Part shown: in pieces, positions 8,551 through 15,238 of the stretch | How positions within the stretch are numbered: the first letter of the stretch is position 1 | Layout: every line of letters starts with the position of its first letter | Source of the DNA: Holophagales bacterium UBA5066 | GTDB taxonomy: Bacteria > Acidobacteriota > Thermoanaerobaculia > UBA5066 | Direction of reading: 5' to 3' | DNA length: 16,013 nt | Assembly (NCBI GenBank): GCA_002414905.1 | Contig: DIAY01000142.1 | Span: 3,786-19,798 of the forward strand | Notes under the pieces: generated by a model | Database searches by the model: none | What the model was told of the DNA's origin: nothing | What the model saw: the letters and a program-made list of their open reading frames with translations, nothing else | Position numbers and translations under genes: made by a program

Positions 8551-8569
8551 AGGTCCAGAATCAGGACCT
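8551..8569. promoter_or_regulatory. Operator-like dyad 2 (AGGTCC-N7-GGACCT)
   Basis: The core GTCCAGAATCAGGAC (8553-8567) has 6-bp perfect arms, AGGTCC and GGACCT. It ends 27 nt before the regulator's GTG, consistent with autoregulation. The two cores share GTCCA-AA-CAGGAC. Confidence 0.68.
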
Positions 8570-8596
8570 ACAAGCCCCGCCCCACGAGGTGCCGAA

Positions 8597-9298
8597 GTGA
8601 CCGAACGAAAAGCCGGCTACGGTCAGTACTGCCCGATCTCGCGTGCGCTCGATCTTCTCGGCGAGCGGTGGACCCTGCTGATCGTGCGCGACATGCTCGT
8701 CGGTACGAACCGGTTCAACGAGCTCGCACGCGGGCTGCCCGGCCTCTCGCGGAGCCTCCTGACGCGGAGGCTTCGACAGCTCGAGCGGGCCGGCCTCGTC
8801 GAACGGGTCCGGAACGAGTACCTCCTCACCGGGTCCGGACGCGAGCTCGAGCCGATCGTCTTCGGGATCGGCGCGTGGGGTGCACGCTGGACCTTCGGTG
8901 ATCCCGAGACCGCCGAGCTCGACGCCGAGCTCCTCGTGTGGTGGATGCACACCCGCCTCGACACTTCCGGGCTCCCCGGCAGGAGACAGGTCTTCCGCGT
9001 GCGGTTCACTGACGACAGCCGGCGGTTCTGGATCGTGATCGAGTCGGGCTCTCCCTCGGTGTGCACGACCGACCCGGGCTTCGAGGTCGACGTCACCATC
9101 ACCACCGACGTCCGGACGCTCTACCTGGTCTGGCTGGGTCGCCTGCCCCTTCAGGGCGCGGTCCGCTCGGGGAGGCTTGCTTTCGAGGGGCCCGATGCAT
9201 TCACCCGCCGGATGCCGGTGATCCTCCGGCTGAGCCCCGTCGCCCCCATCGTGAGCGCGGCCCGGGAAGCCCAGCTCTCCCGGCTGCATCCGAGCTGA
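8597..9298 (+). CDS. HxlR-family winged-helix regulator with SCP2-like C-terminal domain
   Basis: This 233-aa cytoplasmic DNA-binding regulator has an N-terminal winged helix-turn-helix of HxlR type, QYCPISRALDLLGERWTLLIVRDM, followed by GLPGLSRSLLTRRLRQLERAGLVER. Cys12, just before the first helix, matches the conserved N-terminal Cys that several HxlR proteins (YodB, HypR type) use for redox or electrophile sensing. Residues about 115-225 (FRVRFTDDSRRFWIVIESG to FEGPDAFTRRMPVILRL) resemble an SCP2/sterol-carrier fold, which may bind a hydrophobic ligand. The start is GTG 8597, with GAGGT at 8586-8590 six nt upstream. It is divergent from the acyl-CoA dehydrogenase/cupin genes, with paired dyads between them. 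It most likely regulates itself and those genes, with a substrate or product of the pathway as ligand. Confidence 0.93.
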   Translation: MTERKAGYGQYCPISRALDLLGERWTLLIVRDMLVGTNRFNELARGLPGLSRSLLTRRLRQLERAGLVERVRNEYLLTGSGRELEPIVFGIGAWGARWTFGDPETAELDAELLVWWMHTRLDTSGLPGRRQVFRVRFTDDSRRFWIVIESGSPSVCTTDPGFEVDVTITTDVRTLYLVWLGRLPLQGAVRSGRLAFEGPDAFTRRMPVILRLSPVAPIVSAAREAQLSRLHPS

Positions 9299-9348
9299 AT
9301 TCCAACTCTCGCAAGCGGTCCGCAGTGGCCGGAAGCTGGCCTGGTCCC

Positions 9349-9407
9349 GGGTCCGGCTTCCACCCTGGCGAAGTCCTGACCCACCACAAAGGGTCAGCGC
9401 CGGACCC
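9349..9407. terminator. Nested stem-loop after regulator gene (terminator or REP-like)
   Basis: The outer arms GGGTCCGGC (9349-9357) and GCCGGACCC (9399-9407) enclose inner arms CTGACCC (9376-9382) and GGGTCAG (9391-9397) with an ACCACAAA loop. Both stems are perfect. There is no U-tract. The CTGACCC/GGGTCAG pair resembles the GGTCAGG repeats at the window end, so this could be a REP-like unit rather than a terminator. Confidence 0.4.
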
Positions 9408-9460
9408 GAGGCCTTCGGGGGTTACCCGCAATTGCTGGAGAAGAACCACTTAGCAAAGCA

Positions 9461-9515
9461 GCGCAGGCGGTTCGGTTCTTGCGTTCGTGAGCCCGGATTG
9501 AGCGTTCGCCTGCGC
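9461..9515. repeat. Inverted repeat in leader of metallohydrolase gene
   Basis: GCGCAGGCG and CGCCTGCGC are a perfect 9-bp inverted repeat with a 37-nt interval, about 110 nt upstream of the ATG. It could be an operator, a leader structure or chance in GC-rich DNA. Confidence 0.3.
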
Positions 9516-9622
9516 ATCGATTTCCGACCGAGACGGTTCGAATTGACGGCAGCCAAGCGGTCCAACCCGGAAACAACCCGCCAGAATTCTGAGATCCGAT
9601 CCAATTATGCAGAGGGAGTGAA

Positions 9623-12622
9623 ATGAAGCGCTTCAAGTCCGGCTCGACCCTCGTTTTCTGCGGCCTGGGTGTCGCGTTCATCGCCGTCCTCCTTGCCGGC
9701 TCCGCATCCGCCGCGCGGCCCGACAGCGAACGCCCACGCAGGGAGCCCGACGACCCGCAGAGAGTCGTCGGCGTCCTCCGCGACCAGGTCGAGTGGTGGG
9801 CGCGTGAACCGCAGCCCGTCGCCCTGGCCGGCGAGTTCTCGATCGACGTCGAGACAGTCGAGGACCCGGAGCCCGGGATCGACTGGCGGCTCGTCCTGAC
9901 GACCCTTGACCGGGAGGTCGTGACCTCGTGGACCGGCTACACGGAGTTCCGCAACGGGCACGGCATCGCGCTCGTGAACTTCGAGGGCCGCGACGCGAAC
10001 CTCCACCCGCTTCCGGCAGGGACCTACGTCTATCGCTTCGAGGCCGAGAGCTACGAGGGCTCGGGCGGCTTCCTGAAGGTGTGGGCCTCCGATGAAGTTC
10101 CCGAGCCGCACGTGCCGGACTCGGCCGGGCACGTCTTCACCCCGCTGAGCCCGACGATTCCGTGGAACTTCTACTTCGGGAGCCACCACAACCACAGCAC
10201 CTACTCCGACGGTGGCATCCCGGTCGCCACCTGCACCGGCGGCATCGAGAGCGCCCACGCCGGAGCCGACCCCGCGGCGGCCTACACCTACGCGAGGAAC
10301 ACCGGCGGACTCGACTTCCTCTCGCTCCTCGACCACAACCACATCTTCGACACGGCCTGCGGCACGGGCTGCACGACGGCGCAGATCCGGGCCCGGTACC
10401 AGGCGGGCCTGACGGCCGCGGCGAACGCCTCGGACTCGACCTTCGTCGGGATCTTCGGGCAGGAGTGGGGCGTCATCTCCAACGGGGGCCACGTCGCCCT
10501 CTACGAGTACACCAAGCTATTCGGCTGGGACGCCTTCTCCGACGTCATCACGACGAAATCGGACTACCCGGCTCTCTGGAACACCCTGGCGAACGCCGCC
10601 TACCAGGGCCCGAACGGCTCGATGGCCGGTTTCTGCCACCCGGGCTCCTCCGACTTCGGCTCCTTCGCGCAGAACGCCAACGGGCTCGCGAACGTGAGGG
10701 CGATCGCGGTCATCTCCGGCCCTGCCTTCTCCAAGCTCGAGACCTTCGCGGACGAGGGGAGCCGCTATGCAGGGCCGAAGGCCGGGACCGACCGGTACCA
10801 GTACGTCCTCCAGAGGGGCTGGAAGGTCGGACCGGAGGCGCACGGCGACAACCACTGCTTCAATTTCGGGAGCTCTACCCGCAACCGGACGGTCCTCCTC
10901 GCGACCTCGCTCGGCAAGGCCAGCGTCATGGACGCCATGTTGAACCGGCGCTTCTACACGAGCTCCGACAAGAACGCGCAGATGTTCTTCGGGACCGCCG
11001 ACCTCACCAGGGTCATGGGCCAGACTTTCACGTCGACCTCCGCGACCCTCGACCTCCTCGCATGGATCAGCGACCCCGACGGCTCGGCGGTCTCCACTGT
11101 GACGCTCTACGCGGGCAACCCCGCCGCCGGCACCGGTTCCCCGACATCGGCCGCGATGACGAACGCCGGGGGCGGCTCCTACACGGCCACCGTTACGGTT
11201 CCCGCGTCCGGCTCGGCCTATTACTACGTCTACGCGACGCTGGCCAACGGCGGCGAGCTCTTCTCCTCGCCGGTCTGGGTGAGCCGCGGGTCCTGCTCCG
11301 ACACGACCCTCCCCACGGCCTCCGTCACGGCCCCTGCCGCAGGTACCGTGACCGGCACCGTCGCCGTCACCGCCTCCGGCTCGGACAACGTCGGGGTCAC
11401 CGGGATGACCCTCGCCATCGACGGCGCGACGGTGACGACGTCGACGTCCGGCTCCGTTTCCTACTCCTGGAACACCACCGGCCTCGTCGCCGGCTCCTCT
11501 CACACGATCACCGCGACCGCCACGGACACCTGCGGAAACGTCAGCGCCACGGCGAGCCGGAGTGTGACGCTCGCCGGTGCGTCCGGCGACATCGTGCTGA
11601 CGAGCGGCGTCCCTGTGACCGGCCAGAGCGTCGCCAAGAGCGCCTGGAAGTACTACTCCATCGTCGTCCCCTCCGGCGCCACGAACCTGACCCTGGCGAC
11701 GACGAGCGCCACCGGCGACGTCGACATCTACACCCAGTCGGGCGCCAAGCCCACCTCGTCCTCCTACGCCTGCCGTCCGTACGGTTCGACGGGCAACGAG
11801 TCGTGCTCGGCGACGAACCCCGCCGCCGGCACCTGGTGGCTCGGCGTCTACGGCTACGCGGCAGCGACCTACACCGTAACGGGCACCTACACCCTCGGCG
11901 GGACGACCTACTCCCTCTCGGGCAGCGCGGGGACCGCGAGCGCGACCGTGACGGCCGGGATGAAGTCGGCGACGTCTGACGCGAGCAACAACTACACGAT
12001 CACCGGCCTCGCCGCCGGGACGTACACGGTGACCCCGGCGAAGAGTGGCTGCACCTTCAGCCCGGCGAGCGCGTCCGTCACCATCACCACGGCCAACGTC
12101 ACCGGGAAGAACTTTACCGCGACCTGCGGCGGCGGCGCCGTCATCCTCTTCACCGACGGGTTCGAGAGCGCCGGCTGGTCGTTCGCGAACGTCTCCGGCA
12201 CGACGGGCTACTGGACGCTCGCCGCCTCCGGTACGCACCCGACCGCCTCGCCCCACGGAGGCTCCAGGCTCGCCGCGTTCAACTCGTACACGGCCGCCAG
12301 CGGCGTCCAGAAACGGATGTATCGCGCCACCGGCTTCGCGGTGGCGAGCGGCTACGCCACGGTCTCCCTGAAGTTCTGGATGTACCACGACACCGCCTAC
12401 TCCACGAACGCCGACAAGGTCCAGGCGCAGGTCTCCACGAACGGAACGACCTGGACGAACGTCGGCACGGCGATCTCACGCTACAGCACCACCGCCGGCT
12501 GGACACAGGCGACAATCGACCTCTCGGCCTACAAGGGGCAAACGGTCCATCTCGCCTTCGTCGGCATCAGCGCCTACGGAAACGACATCTACCTCGACGA
12601 CGTGACCGTGACCGGCCAGTAG
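9623..12622 (+). CDS. Secreted CehA/McbA-like PHP-fold metallohydrolase with Ig-like, PPC and C-terminal beta-sandwich modules
   Basis: This 999-aa exported protein has a signal peptide with the hydrophobic core LVFCGLGVAFIAVLLAG and a likely cut after ASASA. An N-terminal beta domain (about 45-165) includes LPAGTYVYRFEA, as in FlgD-like Ig folds. The PHP-type domain carries probable metal ligands in HHNHS (188-192), DHNH (237-240), GQEWG (279-283), GFCHPGS (336-342) and EAHGDNH (405-411). Ig-like repeats follow (about 470-650, including APAAGTVTGTVAVTASGSDN). Next come a PPC-like domain (about 655-755) and a carboxypeptidase-regulatory-like module (about 756-835, ITGLAAGTYTVTPAKSGCTFSP). The last part is an FTDGFESAGW beta-sandwich (about 842-999) of choice-of-anchor or MAM type ending in IYLDDVTVTG. 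The fold suggests hydrolysis of an ester, phosphoester or carbamate; the substrate is unknown. AGGGAG precedes the ATG at a 6-nt spacing. Confidence 0.9.
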   Translation: MKRFKSGSTLVFCGLGVAFIAVLLAGSASAARPDSERPRREPDDPQRVVGVLRDQVEWWAREPQPVALAGEFSIDVETVEDPEPGIDWRLVLTTLDREVVTSWTGYTEFRNGHGIALVNFEGRDANLHPLPAGTYVYRFEAESYEGSGGFLKVWASDEVPEPHVPDSAGHVFTPLSPTIPWNFYFGSHHNHSTYSDGGIPVATCTGGIESAHAGADPAAAYTYARNTGGLDFLSLLDHNHIFDTACGTGCTTAQIRARYQAGLTAAANASDSTFVGIFGQEWGVISNGGHVALYEYTKLFGWDAFSDVITTKSDYPALWNTLANAAYQGPNGSMAGFCHPGSSDFGSFAQNANGLANVRAIAVISGPAFSKLETFADEGSRYAGPKAGTDRYQYVLQRGWKVGPEAHGDNHCFNFGSSTRNRTVLLATSLGKASVMDAMLNRRFYTSSDKNAQMFFGTADLTRVMGQTFTSTSATLDLLAWISDPDGSAVSTVTLYAGNPAAGTGSPTSAAMTNAGGGSYTATVTVPASGSAYYYVYATLANGGELFSSPVWVSRGSCSDTTLPTASVTAPAAGTVTGTVAVTASGSDNVGVTGMTLAIDGATVTTSTSGSVSYSWNTTGLVAGSSHTITATATDTCGNVSATASRSVTLAGASGDIVLTSGVPVTGQSVAKSAWKYYSIVVPSGATNLTLATTSATGDVDIYTQSGAKPTSSSYACRPYGSTGNESCSATNPAAGTWWLGVYGYAAATYTVTGTYTLGGTTYSLSGSAGTASATVTAGMKSATSDASNNYTITGLAAGTYTVTPAKSGCTFSPASASVTITTANVTGKNFTATCGGGAVILFTDGFESAGWSFANVSGTTGYWTLAASGTHPTASPHGGSRLAAFNSYTAASGVQKRMYRATGFAVASGYATVSLKFWMYHDTAYSTNADKVQAQVSTNGTTWTNVGTAISRYSTTAGWTQATIDLSAYKGQTVHLAFVGISAYGNDIYLDDVTVTGQ

Positions 12623-12647
12623 GCGAGGGTCACACGGGCTCGTACGC

Positions 12648-12673
12648 AGCGGGGCGCCTTCGGGCGCCCCGCT
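12648..12673. terminator. Bidirectional hairpin terminator with TTCG loop
   Basis: AGCGGGGCGCC and GGCGCCCCGCT pair over 11 perfect base pairs around a TTCG tetraloop. It lies 25 nt after the metallohydrolase stop and 1 nt from the convergent RND remnant's stop. There is no long U-tract, but its position between convergent genes strongly suggests a shared terminator. Confidence 0.8.
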
Positions 12674-12674
12674 G

Positions 12675-13136
12675 TCATTGTCGGACCGTCTGCTGCAGCA
12701 CAGCCTCTGCGTCGACGACGGCGAAGCGATTCGCAAACAACGTGTAGAGGGTCGGAAGCACGAGGAGCGTGAGCATCGTCGAGGTGATGAGCCCGCCCAT
12801 GACGACGACGGCGAGCGGCTTCTGGATGTCTGCGCCCGAGCCGGTCGCGTAGAGCGTCGGGAGGTGCCCGATGAAGCTCGTGAGCGCCGTCATCACGAGC
12901 GGACGGAACCGGACCTCGCAGCCCCTGGTCACGGTGTCGGCGACGGATTCTCCCTGTTCGCGAAGCTGACGGAAGAACGCGACGAGGACGACGCCGTTCT
13001 GCACCGCGATCCCCAGCAGGACGATAGCGCCAGACCGACCCGAGCGCCAGGTAGAGCAGGACCATGATGAGAACGAGCGCAACCGGTACGACGATGGCGA
13101 GCTGCCGCATCGCGCGCTGCTGGTTCTCGAACTGGC
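12675..13136 (-). pseudogene. C-terminal remnant of CzcA/CusA-type heavy-metal RND efflux pump
   Basis: Only about 150 residues of a family normally over 1000 long remain. The upstream end, GGQFENQQRAMRQLAIVVPV followed by ALVLIMVLLYLALGS, is in one frame. The rest, GAIVLLGIAVQNGVVLVAFF then RQLREQGESVADTV and LATGSGAD-type sequence to GGLITSTMLTLLVLPTLYTL, is in another. Family members carry roughly 30 more residues between LALGS and the IAVQNG motif, so about 100 bases appear deleted with a frameshift near 13036. The protein would be an inner-membrane proton-driven metal exporter; this fragment cannot work. Its 5' side joins IS91-type copy 2 inside a C-run (13134-13141) shared by both sequences. 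The original stop and the hairpin terminator are intact. Confidence 0.85.
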
Positions 13137-13140
13137 CCCC

Positions 13141-13944
13141 CTCTGTGCAGCCGCCTGGCAGACCGTCCGCGAGCTCATGGCCGTCACCGCCGGGGAGGAG
13201 AAGGGCTTTCCGTCCCGGCATGGTTGCCGTCGTTCAGACGTTCGGGGATGAGCTCAACTTACATCCTCACCTTCATCCCCTCGCCACTCGCGGCGGCTGG
13301 ACCTCTTCCGGCGACTGGGTGCCCGTGCCGTACATCGACACCTCCGCCGCAGAGAAGCTGTTCCGACACAAGGTCCTCCGCATCCGTCAGCGAGCCGGCC
13401 TGCTCGACGAGGAACGTACTCGTCTCCTGCCCTCCTGGAACCATTCAGGGTTCAGCGTGCACAACTCGGTGACCGTCCCGGCCGGTGACGGCCGCGCCCT
13501 CGAGGCTCTCGCCCGATACGGACTTCGCAACCCCGTCAGCCCGAGCCGCCTGCGCTTCACGCCAGGCTCGCCCACTGCCCCGTATCTGCCCTGGACCGGC
13601 CACGACGACGAGGGCGCCGAGAGCTTCGAGGCAATGGACTTCGTGACCCGCCTCCTCGTCCAGGTCCCCGACCCCAGGAGGCATCTCGTTCACGACTACG
13701 GCGCCTATTCCAACGTCTTTCGCGACCGCCCTTCGCCGCAGCTGGGCGCGGCTCCTGCTCCGGATCTACGAGACTGATCCGCTCGTGCGGTCCGCGATGC
13801 CGGGCCGTGATGCGCGTGGTCTCCTTCATCACCGGACCCCGGACCATCCGCCGCATCCTCGATCACCTCACCCGACGCGCCACCCACGGCCGCTCCCCGC
13901 CTCCCGCTGCTGCTGAGATCCCCGCTTCCCCACGTCTCTCCTGA
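13141..13944 (+). pseudogene. IS91-family transposase, copy 2 (N-terminus lost, two frameshifts)
   Basis: It begins with CAAAWQTVRELMAVTAGEEKG in frame 1. An extra base near 13208 moves it to frame 2, which reads continuously from FRPGMVAVVQTFGDELN to YSNVFRD. The HUH motif HPHLHPLATRGGW is intact here, unlike in copy 1. The Y2 motif reads DYGAYSN, so the first Tyr of the family YYGxY is Asp. The linker before the C-terminal segment is deleted relative to copy 1. A further shift near 13790 restores frame 1 for RCRAVMRVVSFITGPRTIRR, ending at TGA 13942-13944. The C-terminal CPRC is degraded to RSRC. The zinc-finger region is absent. It is non-functional, but it is the better template for the family's catalytic core. 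Confidence 0.85.
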
Positions 13945-13989
13945 TCGCGCAGGCCGCCGCCAGCAACCCGGCCATCGCGGCTTGGCGGC

Positions 13990-14195
13990 GGTCTGTCTCC
14001 GACACACCCCCGCACGCCCGGACCTGCCTCGCAAAGAGCGAATATCGCCCTCGGATCTCTTCCGGGCGCTCCCCGAGCACTCGCGGCCTCTCGCCCATGG
14101 GGCTGCGCCGCCCCGGCGCAGCCCCATGGGCACTCCGAATTCCCGCCCGGACCTTCAGCGGTTCTCCGGCCGAAATCAAAGTTCCTATCCCTCGC
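13990..14195 (+). repeat. 206-bp IS91-type right-end module, copy 2
   Basis: It is nearly identical to 6617-6822 (two substitutions, no gaps) and contains the same perfect hairpin at 14094-14130. The 45 bases immediately to its left differ greatly from copy 1, so identity rises sharply at its left border. Confidence 0.85.
14094..14130. repeat. Perfect 37-nt hairpin in IS91-type right end (copy 2)
   Basis: It is identical to the copy 1 hairpin: 17-bp perfect arms and a CCC loop, 65 nt inside the element end. Confidence 0.9.
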
Positions 14196-14731
14196 GTTCG
14201 TCGGGATCGCGCCCGTGCCGGAAATCGATCCGTCGGGGGCGCCGTTCAGGTAGACGGTGAGCTGCGTCCCGTCGTAGACGCCCGCGACGTGCGACCACGT
14301 CCCCGCTGGTATCGCCGTCGACCCGAGCGCAATGTAGCTGTCGACGATGAGCCGGATGACGTCCCCGTGGATGTCGAGGAGGTAGCCGTCCCCCCGCCCG
14401 CCGTGATCTTGTCGGCGATCCGTCCGTTGGGGGAGGCCGACGGGTTGATCCAGGCGTCGATCGTGATCGCGTCGCTGACACGGAGCGCGGGCGCGTCGGG
14501 CACCTGCACGAAGCCGGTCGAGCCGTCGAGCAGGAAGGCCCGTCCGACGTAGCCCGCGGAGTACGTCACGCCTCCGAAGATCGTCCCGTTGTTCGCCCCC
14601 GCCACGTCGACCGTACTGAAGTCGCCCGGCCACTAGGCCACCATCCCGGCCGGCGGCGGCGTGCACCCCGGCGACTGGGCGGCGACCCGGCCGCCTGCGA
14701 GAAACATGAGCAAAACGAGCCCACGGAAAGG
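14196..14731 (-). pseudogene. Secreted LamG/concanavalin-like domain protein, broken by IS91-type copy 2
   Basis: Reading leftward, the frame holds GLVLLMFLAGGRVAAQSPGC, a signal-peptide core with a likely cut near VAAQ, then TPPPAGMVA. A TAG (14633-14635) sits where relatives have Trp in the AWWPGD motif, followed by WPGDFSTVDVAGANNGTIFG. The LamG fold continues with FLLDGSTGFVQVPDAPALRV and DAITIDAWINPSASPNGRI. A one-base shift in the C6 run at 14390-14395 moves to GDGYLLDIHGDVIRLIVDSY, then AGTWSHVAGVYDGTQLTVYL and GAIPTNA. There the IS91-type right end cuts the gene. LamG domains bind carbohydrate or protein ligands outside the cell. The start is uncertain: only a TTG at 14713 or ATG at 14707 lies near the signal core, so the true N-terminus may also be lost. 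Confidence 0.8.
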
Positions 14732-14841
14732 TCCTGGCTCGCTTTGAACGGGTCGAAGTCGATCGGTCCGACCGTGCCGTCGCAGTCGGCCTCCTCTCTC
14801 TCCTCAGCCTGCGTCCTCAGGGGCACAGAGGCCCTTCGGGA

Positions 14842-15049
14842 GCCGTCTTCGAGCGAGCCTTCGCCCGCCATCCCCTGTCCCGACTGCGCCGCGTCCTGGC
14901 AGACCGTCCGCGAGCGGTTAGCCGTGGCAGCCGGCGAGCAGCTCTTCCGGCACAAGGTCACGAGCCTCCTTCAGCGGGCCGGTCTGCTCGACGAGGTCCG
15001 CACCAGGCTCCTCCGCTTCTTGCACCACTGTGGGTTCAGCGGGCACGAC
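14842..15049 (+). pseudogene. IS91-family transposase remnant, copy 3, internally deleted
   Basis: Three blocks of the copy 1/2 transposase are joined. The first is VFERAFAR then, after a one-base shift, IPCPDCAA. The second is WQTVRERLAVAAGE (14896-14938). The third is QLFRHKVTSLLQRAGLLDEV then RTRLLRFLHHCGFSGHD (to 15049). The HUH region between blocks two and three and everything after GFSGHD are missing. The joins fall at short similar sequences (TGCGCCGC-type and GCCGG-GAG-type), suggesting deletion by microhomology. No right-end module remains. The reading frame through blocks two and three stays open, but the catalytic motifs are gone. Confidence 0.8.
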
Positions 15050-15238
15050 CTCGTGCGAGGGACGCCGAAGGCTTGCGGCCACGCCCTGCAAATTCGGCCG
15101 CCCGGCTCCGGACCGGGCGCTCCACCCGGACCTCGGCGCGCCGAAGAGCCGAACGAGGGACCTGCCGGTCCGGTTCCGTGGGCGCTGGGGGAGGCCCCCC
15201 CTGACTACCCGACCCGGACCCCTCCCCGGGCTTGAAGG

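Larger units (their letters stand above)
8495..8596. promoter_or_regulatory. Divergent promoter region with paired operator-like dyads
   Basis: These 102 bp separate the minus-strand acyl-CoA dehydrogenase-like gene from the plus-strand HxlR-type regulator. They carry two dyads of identical design plus an extra AAAAACA at 8524-8530, which is phased 11 bp from the spacer of dyad 1. No clean -35/-10 pair could be assigned, but any promoter here would overlap the dyads. Confidence 0.6.
9299..9622. other. Non-coding region between HxlR gene and metallohydrolase gene
   Basis: No credible gene lies here. The left half holds a nested stem-loop (9349-9407), probably marking the end of the regulator transcript. 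The right half holds a 9-bp inverted repeat, GCGCAGGCG (9461-9469) with CGCCTGCGC (9507-9515), which could fold in the 5' leader of the next gene. AGGGAG at 9611-9616 is the ribosome site for ATG 9623. Confidence 0.6.
13134..14195 (+). mobile_element. IS91-family element, copy 2, 5'-truncated
   Basis: It is homologous to copy 1 from the codon region LCAAAWQTV onward, about 5650 in copy 1. Everything to the left is missing and replaced by the RND gene stump. The right boundary at 14195 is where the match to copy 1 stops; the next bases are GTTC within a LamG gene. GTTC/GAAC is the tetranucleotide type used by IS91-family elements at this end. Copy 2 retains the conserved 206-bp right-end module. 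Confidence 0.8.

Noticed and set aside
10162..11979. 605-aa open frame inside the metallohydrolase gene, another plus-strand frame
   Set aside because: Arg/His-rich composition typical of a GC-rich shadow frame; the overlapping frame carries the signal peptide and clear domains.
10517..12388. 623-aa minus-strand open frame antisense to the metallohydrolase
   Set aside because: Arg/Gly-rich, no recognisable motif, fully antisense to a well-supported gene; explained by high GC and lack of stop codons.
15187..15235. GGGGG-AGG-CCCCC and nearby GC hairpins as a terminator for the C39-like peptidase
   Set aside because: Short arms and no U-tract; such pairs are frequent by chance in this GC-rich sequence.
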